NCBI RefSeq assembly: GCF_024055795.1
Contig: NZ_JAMXMY010000024.1
Coordinates: forward strand, 94,616-158,615
DNA from: Actinoallomurus purpureus
GTDB taxonomy: Bacteria > Actinomycetota > Actinomycetes > Streptosporangiales > Streptosporangiaceae
Direction of reading: 5' to 3'
DNA: 64,000 nucleotides
The notes under the pieces are model-generated. The model ran no database searches. It was not told the origin of the DNA and worked only from the letters and a program-made list of their open reading frames with translations. The position numbers and the translations under genes are program-made. Positions 17,823 to 28,010 of the stretch are shown here, in pieces (position 1 is the stretch's first letter; each line of letters starts with the position of its first letter).

Positions 17823-19676
17823 TCACGCCGCACCGCCCTTGGCGTCCTTGTCGTCGTCCACGATCTCGGCGTCGACGACCTCGTCGTCCTTCGCCTGCTC
17901 GCCCTGGGCCTGAGCACCGGCGGCCTCGCCCTCGGCGCCCTGGGTCTGGGCGTACATCGCGGCGCCCATCTTCTGGCTGACCTGGGCCAGCTTCTCGGAG
18001 CTGGTGCGGATCGCGTCGACGTCCGTACCCTCGAGGGCCTTCTTGACCTCGTCCAGCGCCGCCTGCACCTCGGTCTTCACCTCGGTGGGGATCTTCTCGT
18101 CGTTCTCCCGGAGGAACTTCTCCGTGGAGTAGGCGAGGGTGTCGGCGTTGTTGCGGGTCTCGGTCTCCTCGCGGCGCTGGCGGTCCTCCTCAGCGTACTG
18201 GTCGGCCTCGCGCATCATGCGGTCGATGTCGTCCTTGGGCAGGGCCGACCCGCCCGTGATGGTCATCGACTGTTCCTTGCCGGTGCCGAGGTCCTTGGCG
18301 CCGACGTTCACGATGCCGTTGGCGTCGATGTCGAACGTGACCTCGATCTGCGGGACACCGCGCGGCGCCGGCGGCAGGCCGGTCAGCTGGAAGGTGCCGA
18401 GCTTCTTGTTGTACGACGCGATCTCCCGCTCGCCCTGGTAGACCTGGATCTCCACGGACGGCTGGTTGTCGTCGGCGGTGGTGAACACCTCCGACCGCTT
18501 GGTCGGGATCGTGGTGTTGCGCTCGATAATCTTGGTGAAGATGCCGCCCTTGGTCTCGATGCCCAGGCTCAGCGGCGTGACGTCCAGCAGCAGGACGTCC
18601 TTGACCTCGCCCTTGAGCACGCCGGCCTGCAGGGACGCGCCGACCGCGACGACCTCGTCCGGGTTGACGCCCTTGTTGGCCTCCTTGCCGCCGGTCAGCT
18701 CCTTGACGAGCTCGGCGACGGCGGGCATGCGGGTCGAGCCGCCGACGAGAACGACGTGGTGGATGTCGTTCACGCTGATGCCGGCGTCCTTGATGACCTG
18801 CTGGAACGGGTTCTTGCAGCGGTCGAGCAGGTCGGACGTCATCTTCTGGAACTCGGCGCGGGTGAGCTTCTCGTCCAGGTGGAGCGGGCCCTCGGCCGAG
18901 GCCGTGATGTAGGGCAGGTTGATGCTCGTCTCCGAGGAGCTGGACAGCTCGATCTTCGCCTTCTCGGCGGCCTCACGGAGCCGCTGCAGCGCCATCTTGT
19001 CCTTGGACAGGTCGACGCCGTGGGCGTTCTTGAACCGGGTGACCAGCCAGTCGACGACCTTCTGGTCCCAGTCGTCGCCACCGAGGTGGTTGTCGCCGTT
19101 GGTCGCCTTGACCTCGACGACGCCGTCGCCCACCTCGAGCAGGGAGACGTCGAAGGTGCCGCCACCGAGGTCGAAGACGAGGATCGTCGCCTCGCCCTCC
19201 TTCTCCAGGTGGTAGGCCAGCGCCGCGGCGGTCGGCTCGTTGATGATGCGCAGGACGTTGAGGCCCGCGATCTGCCCGGCCTCCTTGGTGGCCTGCCGCT
19301 GGTGGTCCGAGAAGTAGGCCGGGACGGTGATCACCGCATCGGTGATCTTCTCGCCGAGGTAGGCCTCCGCGTCGCGCTTGAGCTTCTGCAGCACGAACGC
19401 GCTGATCTGCTGCGGCGTGAAGTCCTTGCCGTCGATCGTGGTCTTCCAGTCGGTGCCCATTTCGCGCTTGACCGACCGGATGGTGCGATCGACGTTGGTC
19501 ACCGCCTGACGCTTGGCGACCTCGCCGACCAGGACCTCGCCGTTCTTGGCGAAGGCGACGACGGACGGCGTGGTCCTCGACCCCTCCGCGTTGGCGATGA
19601 CGGTGGGCTCGCCACCCTCCAGGATGGCGACGACCGAGTTGGTCGTTCCAAGGTCGATACCGACCGCACGTGCCAT
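17823..19676 (-). CDS. dnaK: Hsp70 chaperone DnaK
   Basis: 617 residues. Nucleotide-binding domain with [33 protein letters not shown] and [15 protein letters not shown]; substrate-binding domain from about 390 ([17 protein letters not shown]); helical lid; and an acidic tail ending [18 protein letters not shown]. First gene of the dnaK-grpE-dnaJ-hspR-clpB operon. The ATG follows GGAGGAACCAACTC, and a HAIR operator lies about 92 bases upstream, so HspR control is expected. Confidence 0.98.
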   Translation of the reverse strand: MARAVGIDLGTTNSVVAILEGGEPTVIANAEGSRTTPSVVAFAKNGEVLVGEVAKRQAVTNVDRTIRSVKREMGTDWKTTIDGKDFTPQQISAFVLQKLKRDAEAYLGEKITDAVITVPAYFSDHQRQATKEAGQIAGLNVLRIINEPTAAALAYHLEKEGEATILVFDLGGGTFDVSLLEVGDGVVEVKATNGDNHLGGDDWDQKVVDWLVTRFKNAHGVDLSKDKMALQRLREAAEKAKIELSSSSETSINLPYITASAEGPLHLDEKLTRAEFQKMTSDLLDRCKNPFQQVIKDAGISVNDIHHVVLVGGSTRMPAVAELVKELTGGKEANKGVNPDEVVAVGASLQAGVLKGEVKDVLLLDVTPLSLGIETKGGIFTKIIERNTTIPTKRSEVFTTADDNQPSVEIQVYQGEREIASYNKKLGTFQLTGLPPAPRGVPQIEVTFDIDANGIVNVGAKDLGTGKEQSMTITGGSALPKDDIDRMMREADQYAEEDRQRREETETRNNADTLAYSTEKFLRENDEKIPTEVKTEVQAALDEVKKALEGTDVDAIRTSSEKLAQVSQKMGAAMYAQTQGAEGEAAGAQAQGEQAKDDEVVDAEIVDDDKDAKGGAA

Positions 19677-19767
19677 GAGTTGGTTCCTCCGACTGTGAGC
19701 TTGTTAGCCACTGAAGCTGAGTCCAGCGGTCGCAAGGTTGCCAAACCGCTCCGGCTCTGTCAAATGA

Positions 19768-19788
19768 CTTGAGTCGGCCTCGCTCAAC
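19768..19788 (-). promoter_or_regulatory. HAIR operator (HspR binding site) upstream of dnaK
   Basis: CTTGAGT, seven bases, GCTCAAC: the known HspR-associated inverted repeat CTTGAGT-N7-ACTCAAG with two changes in the right arm. Read on the minus strand it contains TTGAGC, which fits a -35 element, so the repressor would cover the promoter. Matches the presence of hspR in the operon. Confidence 0.85.
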
Positions 19789-19923
19789 TTTGCTGATTGG
19801 TACAACGAGGGAGGGGTCCCCCAGTGTTCCCGTCCCGGGAGAAAATCGTGCGATCTCCGTAAGAACCGGCCCGCCTTCGTCACTCCCCAGGTGACCGCGC
19901 ACCTCACGCGAAGGAGGCGACGC

Positions 19924-20019
19924 ATGACCGACCCCGACAGGGAGCGCCGGTTCACCGCGTTGTACGACACGTATCAATCTCGGGTGTACGCCTACGTCGT
20001 CAGCCGGGCCGGGCGCGAG
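19924..20019 (+). pseudogene. N-terminal stub of an ECF-type RNA polymerase sigma factor
   Basis: From ATG 19924, behind a good AAGGAGGCGACGC, the frame reads MTDPDRERRFTALYDTYQSR and continues VYAYVVSRAGRE, the start of region 2 of actinobacterial sigma factors that are encoded beside CU044_5270 proteins. Homology ends after about 32 residues at a perfect 20-base palindrome (GCCTCGTCGATCGACGAGGC, 20024-20043). Regions 2.2 to 4 are absent. The intact CU044_5270 gene lies one kilobase downstream, so this is a broken sigma/partner pair. Confidence 0.7.
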
Positions 20020-20056
20020 ACGCGCCTCGTCGATCGACGAGGCGACCCGGCCACGG

Positions 20057-20461
20057 TCATCGCGGACTGCCGCCGGGCGAAACGCGGGGGCTCGGCGTGG
20101 GGGTGGTCGTCGCCTCCCACTCCCAGCTCCGCTGGTAGATGAACTGAATGCCGCCGATCTGAAGGGCCTTGGCGAGCGCCGCCACCGGCAGCGTGCGCAG
20201 GCCGCCTGGCTCCGGCCACGGGTCGAAGACGGTGACGGTGCCCATCGGCCGGTCGTACCCGACGGCGACCACCATGTGGTCCACCCTCTGGCCGCGCGGA
20301 GCGGCCGGCGTGGCGGGAGACCGCGACGCGCTCGGTGGTGAGGCCGTGCCGTGGGTCCCATCCCGTCCCCGGCTCTCCACCACGATGATCGTGCCCGCCG
20401 CGGAGATCGCGGCGACCGCCGCGACGCCGACGGCCCATCGACGAGGTGAGGCGCCTGCCAC
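20057..20461 (-). CDS. Membrane-anchored protein with C39-like peptidase C-terminal half
   Basis: 134 residues from GTG 20461, which follows GGGAGTGGCAG. One transmembrane helix (AVGVAAVAAISAAGTIIVV), a Ser/Pro linker, then HMVVAVGYDRPMGTVTVFDPWP with a downstream LPVAALAKALQIGGIQFIYQ. A histidine strand followed by DPW is the C-terminal half of C39-like (papain-fold) peptidases; the N-terminal half with the catalytic cysteine is absent. It sits inside the broken sigma-factor locus and ends at the palindrome that truncates the sigma gene, so it may itself be a remnant. Family call is tentative. Confidence 0.4.
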   Translation of the reverse strand: MAGASPRRWAVGVAAVAAISAAGTIIVVESRGRDGTHGTASPPSASRSPATPAAPRGQRVDHMVVAVGYDRPMGTVTVFDPWPEPGGLRTLPVAALAKALQIGGIQFIYQRSWEWEATTTPTPSPRVSPGGSPR

Positions 20462-20975
20462 CTGCCACTCCCAAGGTCGACGGCTTCGATGGTGACACGG
20501 GACCGCGCGCGACGGGCGAGTTTCGTCTCTGCCTGAAAACCACCGACCCGTGAGAGGAAACTCATACGTACAGAGCACAAGGGGATGCCGGACCAGAGGA
20601 GCTGATCTCGGATGAGCGCACGGGTGAGCGGCCGGCCCTCCTCGCGGCGGGCGGCGAGGACCACGCCCGCCAGTTCCGCCTCATGGCCGGCCACCGGCGG
20701 GTGCGGACCTCCGGACGGACCTGGGAGAAGCCGTCCTCGCCGCACGCGGTCCCGTTCGGGTGAAGATTCTTACGGGCGGCCGCAGCGGTGTTTTTCAGAT
20801 GATGCGAAACCCCCCGCCGGGGGACCGGGAACATGATCGCGGACATCGGGAGACTAAGAGATGACGGATTCCCCGCTGCGGGCCTGGGGCCGCCGGCCAT
20901 GGCCAGTGCCGGGGGGTGACTTCCCCGACATGGTGCCGGGGCGCGCCGCGCATCCGGCGGAAGGGAGCCTGACGC
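20462..20975. other. Non-coding stretch in the decayed sigma-factor locus
   Basis: About 510 bases with no supportable gene. Short frames lack motifs and start signals. The last 40 bases contain GGAAGGGAGCC before the GTG of the CU044_5270 gene. Confidence 0.45.
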
Positions 20976-22028
20976 GTGATGGACTCGATGCCCACCATCG
21001 GTGACCTCGAGGACGACCCTTCCGCCCCTTCCCGGGGTGACCTCGCGTCCTCCTGGAAGGGAGTGTTCCGGCGCCGCGGGTCGCGCCTGGGCGTGGGAAT
21101 CCCCCTCGGCCTGGCGGTGACCGGCGCGACGGTCGCGGTCGCGCTGTCCGTCGGGTCGGCGCACACCGGCCGGTCCCACGCGCCGTCCGGCCGGGACGTC
21201 CTCCTCGCGGCCGCCACCGCCGTGGACAACTTGGGGGAAGCGGCGACCGGCAACTACTGGAGAGTCGTCGAGATCGGCCGGTACACGCTCGATTCCAGGA
21301 GCGGCGGAGAAGGTCCGATCGAGGTACGGGTCCGGGACGGGATCTGGCTCGCCGCGACCGGTGGGCAGAGCGTCGCGTATCGCCAGTGTCTCGGTGCACG
21401 CCCCCTGACCGCGGCCGAGCGGGCACAGCGGGCCGGCCGGCCTGCCCGGGGTTGGCCGGCGGACTCCGCCGCCGCGCGGATCTGCGCGCGAGGGCCCGGA
21501 CCGGCGGAGCGGAGCGCCGACCTCACGACCGCCACCGACTACCGTCTCGCGGACGTCCCCGTCTCGTCGATCTGGCTGGACAACCTCTCGCCCGAGGCCG
21601 CCGTCCTGCGTCGCCAGGTCGAGGCGAAGCTCGCGACGGCGCACCGGGGCGGCCTGGGCGTGTTCGGTCACGTCGTTCTCCCGCAGCTGACGGCCGATCT
21701 GCCGCTCCGTCATGAGATCCGCGCGGCGGTGCTGCGGATGATGGCCGACCTGCCGGGCGTACGTGCCGTGGGCAAGGTGGAGGACGCGCTCGGCCGTACG
21801 GGGCAGGGCGTGGCGATCAGCGGCCTGGGCCTCGACGGGACCGAACTGCGCTGGATCATGGATCCCGAGACGGGCGGCGTCCTGGGTGTCCAGGAGGTCG
21901 TGACCGGTCCGGGGCGCCGCCCGGCGGGAGCGATCGTCGCCGAGAAGGCGTACGCGTCGGCGGCCTGGACCGACGACACACCCGACGCCGATGCTGCGGC
22001 CGCCCTCGTGGCGCGGGGCGGTGACTAA
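20976..22028 (+). CDS. CU044_5270 family protein (membrane-anchored sigma-factor partner)
   Basis: 350 residues. A short cytoplasmic part (DSMPTIGDLEDDPSAPSRGD), one transmembrane helix (about 40-62) and a large extracytoplasmic domain with YWRVVEIGRYTLDS, LTAAERAQRAGRP and MADLPGVRAVGKVEDALGR, then IMDPETGGVLGVQEVV near the end. These features match the actinobacterial CU044_5270 family, usually encoded directly after a sigma-70 family factor and thought to act with it. Here that partner is reduced to a stub, so the protein is either orphaned or works with another sigma factor. Confidence 0.75.
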   Translation: MMDSMPTIGDLEDDPSAPSRGDLASSWKGVFRRRGSRLGVGIPLGLAVTGATVAVALSVGSAHTGRSHAPSGRDVLLAAATAVDNLGEAATGNYWRVVEIGRYTLDSRSGGEGPIEVRVRDGIWLAATGGQSVAYRQCLGARPLTAAERAQRAGRPARGWPADSAAARICARGPGPAERSADLTTATDYRLADVPVSSIWLDNLSPEAAVLRRQVEAKLATAHRGGLGVFGHVVLPQLTADLPLRHEIRAAVLRMMADLPGVRAVGKVEDALGRTGQGVAISGLGLDGTELRWIMDPETGGVLGVQEVVTGPGRRPAGAIVAEKAYASAAWTDDTPDADAAAALVARGGD

Positions 22029-22264
22029 GTGCCCGAGGAGGGGTGCGCGCCGCAGGACGCCGACGTCGTACGCCACCTCCCGTGAGCGGCGATCGCCCCG
22101 GTCACGGCGTGGCCGGGGCGGTTCGGGGGTGAAGAGTTTCGATCCGCTCCCTGGCGGTGTCCCATGAAGCTACTGCTCGGTAGAATTCGCGGGTCCCAAG
22201 TCGATGGCTGTCAGTCGCGAGCCGTACGCTGATTGCCAAGGCCGTACCTCAGGAGGGCGGAACA

Positions 22265-24397
22265 TTGGTTCTCAGGTTGATCATCGGGCTTGCCGCAACG
22301 GTGGTCGCGCTGGTGTTCGCCGTTCGGCGGGTCCTGTTCCTCTACAGGCTCGCGACGAACGGCCAGCCCGCCCCCGACCGCATCGCGCTCGCCAAGGCGA
22401 ACGTCGGTGAGGACGTCAAGCTGCAGGCCGTGGAGGTCCTCGGGCAGAGGAAGCTGCTCAAGTGGACCGTGCCCGGCCTCGCCCACTTCTTCGTCATGTG
22501 GGCGTTCTTCATCCTCGCCAGCGTCTACCTGGAGGCGTACGGCGCGCTGTTCTTCGGGCTGGACTTCCACATCCCGCTGGTCGGCAAGTGGGGCGTGCTG
22601 GGCTTCCTGCAGGACTTCATCGCGGTGGCCGCGCTGCTCGGTCTGATCGCCTTCTCGGTCATCCGGATCAAGAACTCCCCGAAGAAGCTCGACCGCAAGT
22701 CACGCTTCAAGGGCTCGCACCTCGGCGGCGCCTGGCTCGTCCTGTTCATGATCTTCAACGTGATCTGGACGATGTTCCTGTTCCGGGGCGCGGGCGTGGC
22801 GACGGGCAACTTCCCGTACGGGAACGCGGCGTTCATGTCGCACCTGGTCGGCAACGGCCTCAAGGGGCTGGGTCACGACACCGCCGAGGCGCTGGAGTCG
22901 GTCGGCCTGCTGCTGCACATCGGCGTCATGCTGGTGTTCCTGATCATCGTGCTGAACTCCAAGCACCTGCACATCTTCGTCGCGCCGCTCAACGTGCTGT
23001 TCAAGCGCCGCCCGGACGGTCTCGGCGCGGTACAGCCGATGATGAGCGACGGCAAGCCGATCGACTTCGAGGAGGCCGACCCGGACGAGGACACCTTCGG
23101 GCGCGGCAAGATCGAGGACTTCACCTGGAAGGGCTACCTCGACTTCGCCTCCTGCACCGAGTGCGGCCGCTGCCAGTCGCAGTGCCCCGCGTGGAACACC
23201 GGCAAGCCGCTGTCGCCGAAGACCCTCATCATGGACCTGCGCGACCACGCGATGGCGAAGGCGCCGTACATCTTCGCCTCCGAGGAGGAGCGGGAGAACC
23301 TCCCCGAGGACGTCCTGAAGGAGGCGGGCCGCCCGCTGGTCGGCGGTGCCGACGTCATGGGCGTCATCGACCCCGACGTGCTGTGGTCCTGCACCAACTG
23401 CGGCGCCTGCGTCGAGCAGTGCCCGGTGGACATCGAGCACATCGACCACATCGTCGACATGCGTCGCTACCAGGTCATGATCGAGTCGAGCTTCCCGTCC
23501 GAGGCGGGCGTGATGCTCAAGAACCTCGAGAACAAGGGCAACCCCTGGGGCATGTCCGAGATGAAGCGCCTCGACTGGATCGAGGATCTTGACTTTGAGG
23601 TGCCGGTCGTCGAGGAGAAGATGCCGGAGGACACCGAGTACCTCTTCTGGGTCGGGTGCGCCGGTGCCCTGGAGGACCGCGCCAAGAAGACCACCAAGGC
23701 CATCGCGGAGCTGCTGCACATCGCGGGCGTGAAGTTCGCGGTGCTCGGCCCGATGGAGGCCTGCTCCGGTGACCCGGCCCGCCGCCTGGGCATGGAGTTC
23801 GTCTTCCAGATGCTCGCCCAGCAGAACGTCGAGACGCTCAACGAGGCGGGCGTCAAGAAGATCGTGGCGTCCTGCCCGCACTGCTTCAACACGCTCGCCA
23901 ACGAGTACCCGCAGCTCGGCGGCACGTACGAGGTCGTGCACCACACCCAGCTGCTGTCGCACCTGGTCGAGACCGGCAAGCTCACGCCGGTCACGCCGAT
24001 CGACGAGAAGATCACCTACCACGACCCGTGCTTCCTCGGCCGGCACAACAAGGTGTACGCCCAGCCGCGCGACATCATGGCCCAGGTCCCCGGCGTCAAG
24101 ACCCAGGAGATGCACCGCTGCAAGGAGCGGGGCTTCTGCTGCGGTGCCGGTGGCGCGCGGATGTGGATGGAGGAGCGCATCGGCAAGCGCATCAACACCG
24201 AGCGCGTCGAGGAGGCGCTGGAGACCGACCCGGACACCGTCTCCACGGCCTGCCCGTTCTGCCTCGTCATGCTCGGCGACGCCATCAACGAGAAGAAGAA
24301 CAGCGGCGGCGCCAAGGAGTCCCTCGAGGTCGTCGACGTCGCCCAGCTGCTGATCAAGTCGGTCAAGGGCGAGCCCGCCCCCGCAGCCGCCGAGTAG
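22265..24397 (+). CDS. Membrane (Fe-S)-binding reductase with CCG domains (HdrD/FadF-like)
   Basis: 710 residues from TTG 22265 behind AGGAGGGCGGAACA. The N-terminal 240 residues hold five or so transmembrane helices resembling the nitrate-reductase gamma/cytochrome b module. Two 4Fe-4S motifs follow (CTECGRCQSQCP, CTNCGACVEQCP), then two CCG domains with CPHCFNTLANEYP and CCGAGGARMWMEE, which bind a non-cubane Fe-S cluster in heterodisulfide reductases. It probably passes electrons between the membrane quinone pool and a soluble dehydrogenase, for example in fatty-acid oxidation; actinobacterial relatives neighbour acyl-CoA genes. No dehydrogenase is adjacent here. Confidence 0.88.
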   Translation: MVLRLIIGLAATVVALVFAVRRVLFLYRLATNGQPAPDRIALAKANVGEDVKLQAVEVLGQRKLLKWTVPGLAHFFVMWAFFILASVYLEAYGALFFGLDFHIPLVGKWGVLGFLQDFIAVAALLGLIAFSVIRIKNSPKKLDRKSRFKGSHLGGAWLVLFMIFNVIWTMFLFRGAGVATGNFPYGNAAFMSHLVGNGLKGLGHDTAEALESVGLLLHIGVMLVFLIIVLNSKHLHIFVAPLNVLFKRRPDGLGAVQPMMSDGKPIDFEEADPDEDTFGRGKIEDFTWKGYLDFASCTECGRCQSQCPAWNTGKPLSPKTLIMDLRDHAMAKAPYIFASEEERENLPEDVLKEAGRPLVGGADVMGVIDPDVLWSCTNCGACVEQCPVDIEHIDHIVDMRRYQVMIESSFPSEAGVMLKNLENKGNPWGMSEMKRLDWIEDLDFEVPVVEEKMPEDTEYLFWVGCAGALEDRAKKTTKAIAELLHIAGVKFAVLGPMEACSGDPARRLGMEFVFQMLAQQNVETLNEAGVKKIVASCPHCFNTLANEYPQLGGTYEVVHHTQLLSHLVETGKLTPVTPIDEKITYHDPCFLGRHNKVYAQPRDIMAQVPGVKTQEMHRCKERGFCCGAGGARMWMEERIGKRINTERVEEALETDPDTVSTACPFCLVMLGDAINEKKNSGGAKESLEVVDVAQLLIKSVKGEPAPAAAE

Positions 24398-24419
24398 GCA
24401 TACCGGCCGGACCTCCGAA

Positions 24420-24456
24420 AAGGGCCCGTCACCGCAGTGAGCGGTGACGGGCCCTT
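24420..24456 (+). terminator. Hairpin terminator after the Fe-S reductase gene
   Basis: 16-base perfect arms AAGGGCCCGTCACCGC and GCGGTGACGGGCCCTT with a five-base loop, 22 bases after the stop. Confidence 0.88.
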
Positions 24457-24467
24457 CGGGCATGAAA

Positions 24468-24515
24468 AAGGCGGTGCCATCCCGGGGGAGCGGGGAGTTG
24501 GGATGGCACCGCCTT
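24468..24515 (-). terminator. Hairpin terminator for the betaine transporter operon
   Basis: 16-base perfect arms AAGGCGGTGCCATCCC and GGGATGGCACCGCCTT. Read on the minus strand the stem is followed by TTT, so it stops transcription arriving from the ABC transporter genes. It lies back-to-back with the terminator of the plus-strand gene. Confidence 0.85.
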
Positions 24516-24695
24516 GACGTACCCACCAGATGTGACGAAGACCACAAGAGTAGACGTCAACCAGATTGGTCGGTAACGCGTCGTCCGAAACTATCGACTT
24601 TGCTCCGGGTTGGCCACCCGTTGTGGAAAGAATCACGGGTGCCGTCGCTGACCGGGCGAGCGCCGGGCCCGGGTTGGCCGGGCCCGGCGGCCGGA

Positions 24696-26453
24696 TCAGC
24701 CCGTCAGCTTCTTGACGATGTCGGGATGCTGCTTCTCCCACTCGGCGACGCCCTGGGCGGGCTTGTCCTTGTACTTGTTCATCACCAGGTCCTCGAGCGG
24801 GAACAGGTCCGTATCGGTCATCCGGAAGTTCTTCAGCCAGGAGTTCACCTGCGGGAAGTCCTTGGCGAAGCCCTGACGACCGAGCGTGTGGACCTTCTCC
24901 GCCGAGCCGAAGGCGTTCTGCGGGTCGGCCAGCGGCTTGATCGGGAACTTGGTGTACGCCCAGTGCGGCTTCCACAGCGTCACCACGATCGGCTGCTTGC
25001 TCTGGACGGAGCGGTTCAGCTCCGCGAGCATCGCCGCCGTGCTGCTCTCCAGGACCTTGTAGTCGCCGAGGCCGTACCCGGGCAGCACCTTGTTCTTGAC
25101 GATCTTCATCTCGCCGGCGCCCGGCTCGATCCCGACCACGCGACCCTTGTACCGGGCGCTCTGTCCCTTGAGGTCGGCGACGGAGCTCGCCGGGTCGTCC
25201 TTCAGGACCGCCAGCTGCATGCTGGCGTTCTGGTACCAGGTCCCGATGTCGGTGATCTTGTTCTTGTACCGGTTGTAGTAGTCGGCGTGCGTCGCGGGCA
25301 GCCACGCGTCGAAGAACAGGTCGATGTCGCCCTGGCCGAGCCCGGCGAACAGCGGACCGGCGTCGACCTGCTTGAGCGTGACCTGGTAGCCCTTCTTCTC
25401 CAGCTGCGCCTTCCACAGCTGCGTGACGGCGATGTCCTCGTCCCACGGGATGTAGCCGATGGTGATCGGCTTGCCCTTACTGCCACCGCCGGAGCCCACG
25501 ACGCCGAGCGTCGCGGCCAGCAGGGCGAACACCACCACGCCGGACAGGGCCAGCGCCGGACGCGGGCGGTACCGCAGGACGGAGGACACGCCTCCGTGCA
25601 CGGCCCGCTCGGCGTGCCGTCGGGCGGCCGGCGCGAGACGCTGCCCGAGGGCGCTGGTCATCCGGTCCAGGACGATCGCCAGCAGCACGACCGCCAGGCC
25701 GGACTCGGCGCCCGCCCCGAGGTTGTACTGCGTGATCGCACCGAAGACGTTCGCGCCGAGTCCCTCGGCGCCGACCATGCCCGCGATGACGACCATGGAC
25801 AGCGACAGCATGATGACCTGGTTGACCCCGGTCATGATGGTCGGCAGCGCCAGCGGCAGCTGTACACGCGTGAGGATCCGCGATGACGGCGCGCCGAACG
25901 CCTCGGCCGCCTCGACCATCTCCCGGTCGACCTGCTTGATGCCGAGCTCGGTCAGGCGTACGCCCGGCGGGATGGAGAAGATCATCGTGGCGATCACGCC
26001 CGGCACCTCGCCGAGCCCGAAGAACGAGATCGCCGGGATCAGGTAGACGAAGGCCGGCATGGTCTGCATGAAGTCCAGCACCGGCCGCGCCACCGCGCCG
26101 AACTTCGGCACGCGTGCGCTGAGGATGCCCAACGGGATGCCGACGATGAGCGCGGCGCCGCTGGCGACCAGCACCAGCGCCAGCGTCTCCATCGCCGCGT
26201 TCCACTGGCCGAGCGCGTCGATCAGCATCAGGCCGACGAACGCCAGGACGCCCGCGAGCAGGCCGCGCAGCCACCAGCACAGCATCGCGACCAGGGCCGC
26301 GAACGCCAGCGACGGCGGGGCGGTCAGCACGTGACCCAGCCCGTGAACGACGCCGCCGACCACGTCACTGATCGCGCTGAACACCGGCCTGCCGTGCTTG
26401 GTCAGAAAGTTGACCGCGTCGGTGACCCAGCCACCGAGGGGGATCCTAGGCAT
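24696..26453 (-). CDS. Glycine betaine/proline-type ABC transporter, fused permease and substrate-binding protein
   Basis: 585 residues. Residues 1-300 form the ProW/OpuAB-type permease with six or so helices and the coupling loop EAAEAFGAPSSRILTRVQLPLALP. After a transmembrane helix (about 305-325) the C-terminal 250 residues are an OpuAC-type binding domain (KPITIGYIPWDEDIAVTQLW, then LFFDAWLPATHADYYNRYKN). The fused layout matches Lactococcus OpuABC, so each transporter would carry two tethered receptors. Osmoprotectant uptake is the family role. The ATG overlaps the ATPase stop by eight bases (ATGCCTAG), so translation is coupled. A terminator follows. Confidence 0.92.
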   Translation of the reverse strand: MPRIPLGGWVTDAVNFLTKHGRPVFSAISDVVGGVVHGLGHVLTAPPSLAFAALVAMLCWWLRGLLAGVLAFVGLMLIDALGQWNAAMETLALVLVASGAALIVGIPLGILSARVPKFGAVARPVLDFMQTMPAFVYLIPAISFFGLGEVPGVIATMIFSIPPGVRLTELGIKQVDREMVEAAEAFGAPSSRILTRVQLPLALPTIMTGVNQVIMLSLSMVVIAGMVGAEGLGANVFGAITQYNLGAGAESGLAVVLLAIVLDRMTSALGQRLAPAARRHAERAVHGGVSSVLRYRPRPALALSGVVVFALLAATLGVVGSGGGSKGKPITIGYIPWDEDIAVTQLWKAQLEKKGYQVTLKQVDAGPLFAGLGQGDIDLFFDAWLPATHADYYNRYKNKITDIGTWYQNASMQLAVLKDDPASSVADLKGQSARYKGRVVGIEPGAGEMKIVKNKVLPGYGLGDYKVLESSTAAMLAELNRSVQSKQPIVVTLWKPHWAYTKFPIKPLADPQNAFGSAEKVHTLGRQGFAKDFPQVNSWLKNFRMTDTDLFPLEDLVMNKYKDKPAQGVAEWEKQHPDIVKKLTG

Positions 26454-27696
26454 CGGCGGTCACCTCCGTGTGAGCCGTCGCCGCCGAGGCGGGCGCGGCC
26501 TCCCCGGTGTGGCCGTTGCCGTTCAGGTTGCCCAGCGCGGCGAGCAGCGTCACCCTCGGGATCACGCCGAGCAGCTTGTCGGTCCGGTCGGTGACGGGCA
26601 CGGGCAGCGGGCTCTCCGCGCACAGGGTGAACAGGTCGGCGACGGCGGTGTCGGGGTCGACCGGCTGCAGACCGTCCTCGATGATGCCGTCGAGGGTGTT
26701 GTGGCCCTCCCGTACGGCCTTGGCCGCGGGCTCGGCGAACACCACGCCCACCAGCCGCCGGTCACGGCTCACCACGAACGCGAAGGACGTCTGCTGCTCC
26801 CGCATGACGCGTACGGCCGCGCGGGGGCCGCCGTTCGCGTCCACGACGGAGATCGGCTTGTCCATGACCGAGCGCGCGGTGAGGATCCGCGTACGGTCGA
26901 CGTCGGCGACGAACTGCGCGACGTAGTCGTTGGCCGGGTCGGTGAGGATCTCCTCGGCGGTGCCGATCTGCATCACGCGTCCGTTGCGGAGCATGGCGAC
27001 TCGGTCGCCGAGCCGCATCGCCTCGTTCAGGTCGTGCGTGATGAAGACGATCGTCTTGCCGAGCTCGCCCTGAAGTTCGAGCAGCAGGTCCTGCATCTCC
27101 CGACGGATCAGCGGGTCGAGGGCGCTGAACGCCTCGTCCATCAGCAGGATGTCCGTCTCGGCCGCGAGCGCCCGGGCGATGCCCACCCGCTGCTGCATGC
27201 CGCCGGACAGCTGGTCGGGATAGCGGTCCTCCCAACCGTCGAGACCGACGTAGGCCAGGAACTCCTTGGCCTTGGTCAGCCGTTCCTGTTTTGGAACGTT
27301 CCGAACCTCAAGCCCGTACGCCGCGTTCTCCAGGACGGTGCGGTGGGGGAAGAGAGCGAAGTGCTGGAAGACCATGCTGACCTTCTCCTGACGGAGCCGG
27401 CGCAGGTCCTTCCCGCCGATGGCGGTGATGTCGACACCGTCGATCTCGATGCTGCCGGCCGTCGGCTCGAGCAGGCCGTTCAGCATGCGGATCAGCGTTG
27501 ACTTGCCGGAGCCCGACAGCCCCATGACGACGAAGATCTCGCCCTCGTTCACTTCGAACGAGACGTCGGCGACGGCCGCGGTCACACCCATGCGGCGAAG
27601 CTCGTCGGGTTCGGCTCCTTGACGGATCTTTCGGAGGGCTTCGGCCGACCTACGGCCGAAGATCTTTGACACATGTTGCGCGCGGATTCTGGGCAC
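26446..27696 (-). CDS. Glycine betaine/proline-type ABC transporter ATP-binding protein with CBS domains
   Basis: 416 residues from GTG 27696, which has GGAAGGAC four bases upstream; an open frame extends further but without a start signal. Walker [11 protein letters not shown]-loop [10 protein letters not shown], signature LSGGMQQR, Walker [14 protein letters not shown] and H-loop [10 protein letters not shown] are intact. The N-terminal [20 protein letters not shown] insertion is typical of ProV/OpuAA. The C-terminal 120 residues form a CBS pair ([27 protein letters not shown]), which in OpuA senses ionic strength. First gene of the two-gene operon. Confidence 0.93.
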   Translation of the reverse strand: MPRIRAQHVSKIFGRRSAEALRKIRQGAEPDELRRMGVTAAVADVSFEVNEGEIFVVMGLSGSGKSTLIRMLNGLLEPTAGSIEIDGVDITAIGGKDLRRLRQEKVSMVFQHFALFPHRTVLENAAYGLEVRNVPKQERLTKAKEFLAYVGLDGWEDRYPDQLSGGMQQRVGIARALAAETDILLMDEAFSALDPLIRREMQDLLLELQGELGKTIVFITHDLNEAMRLGDRVAMLRNGRVMQIGTAEEILTDPANDYVAQFVADVDRTRILTARSVMDKPISVVDANGGPRAAVRVMREQQTSFAFVVSRDRRLVGVVFAEPAAKAVREGHNTLDGIIEDGLQPVDPDTAVADLFTLCAESPLPVPVTDRTDKLLGVIPRVTLLAALGNLNGNGHTGEAAPASAATAHTEVTADA

Positions 27697-28010
27697 ATCG
27701 TCCTTCCGATCCGGCCGCGCCGCCGCCCAGAGGTCATCGTCCCCGTCGGACCGCGCGGCTGTCTGTGCGAGCCGCGGTGCCCGCTCCACCACCGGCTCGC
27801 CTGTACGACCCAGGGGAAACAAGATGTGACGCACGTCACTCTTGCGGTCGCCAACCGACCGAATGGGTCATGCGTCAGGGAACCTTAGCGGCAGGCGAAA
27901 AGTAATGCACATCCGTGTGCGAACGATCACAATGCGCTAATGATCGGTTTAAGCGCCACGAATCAGGGAAGCAGGCGCGAGAAGCACGGCCATATCGGCC
28001 CTGTGCCGCG

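Noticed and set aside
17583..19772. A 729-codon open frame opposite grpE and dnaK
   Set aside because: Antisense shadow of conserved genes, Leu/Val/Asp-rich reading with no domain.
20612..20836. Small plus-strand frame in the broken sigma locus
   Set aside because: Arg/Ser/Pro-rich shadow reading without RBS or homologous motif.
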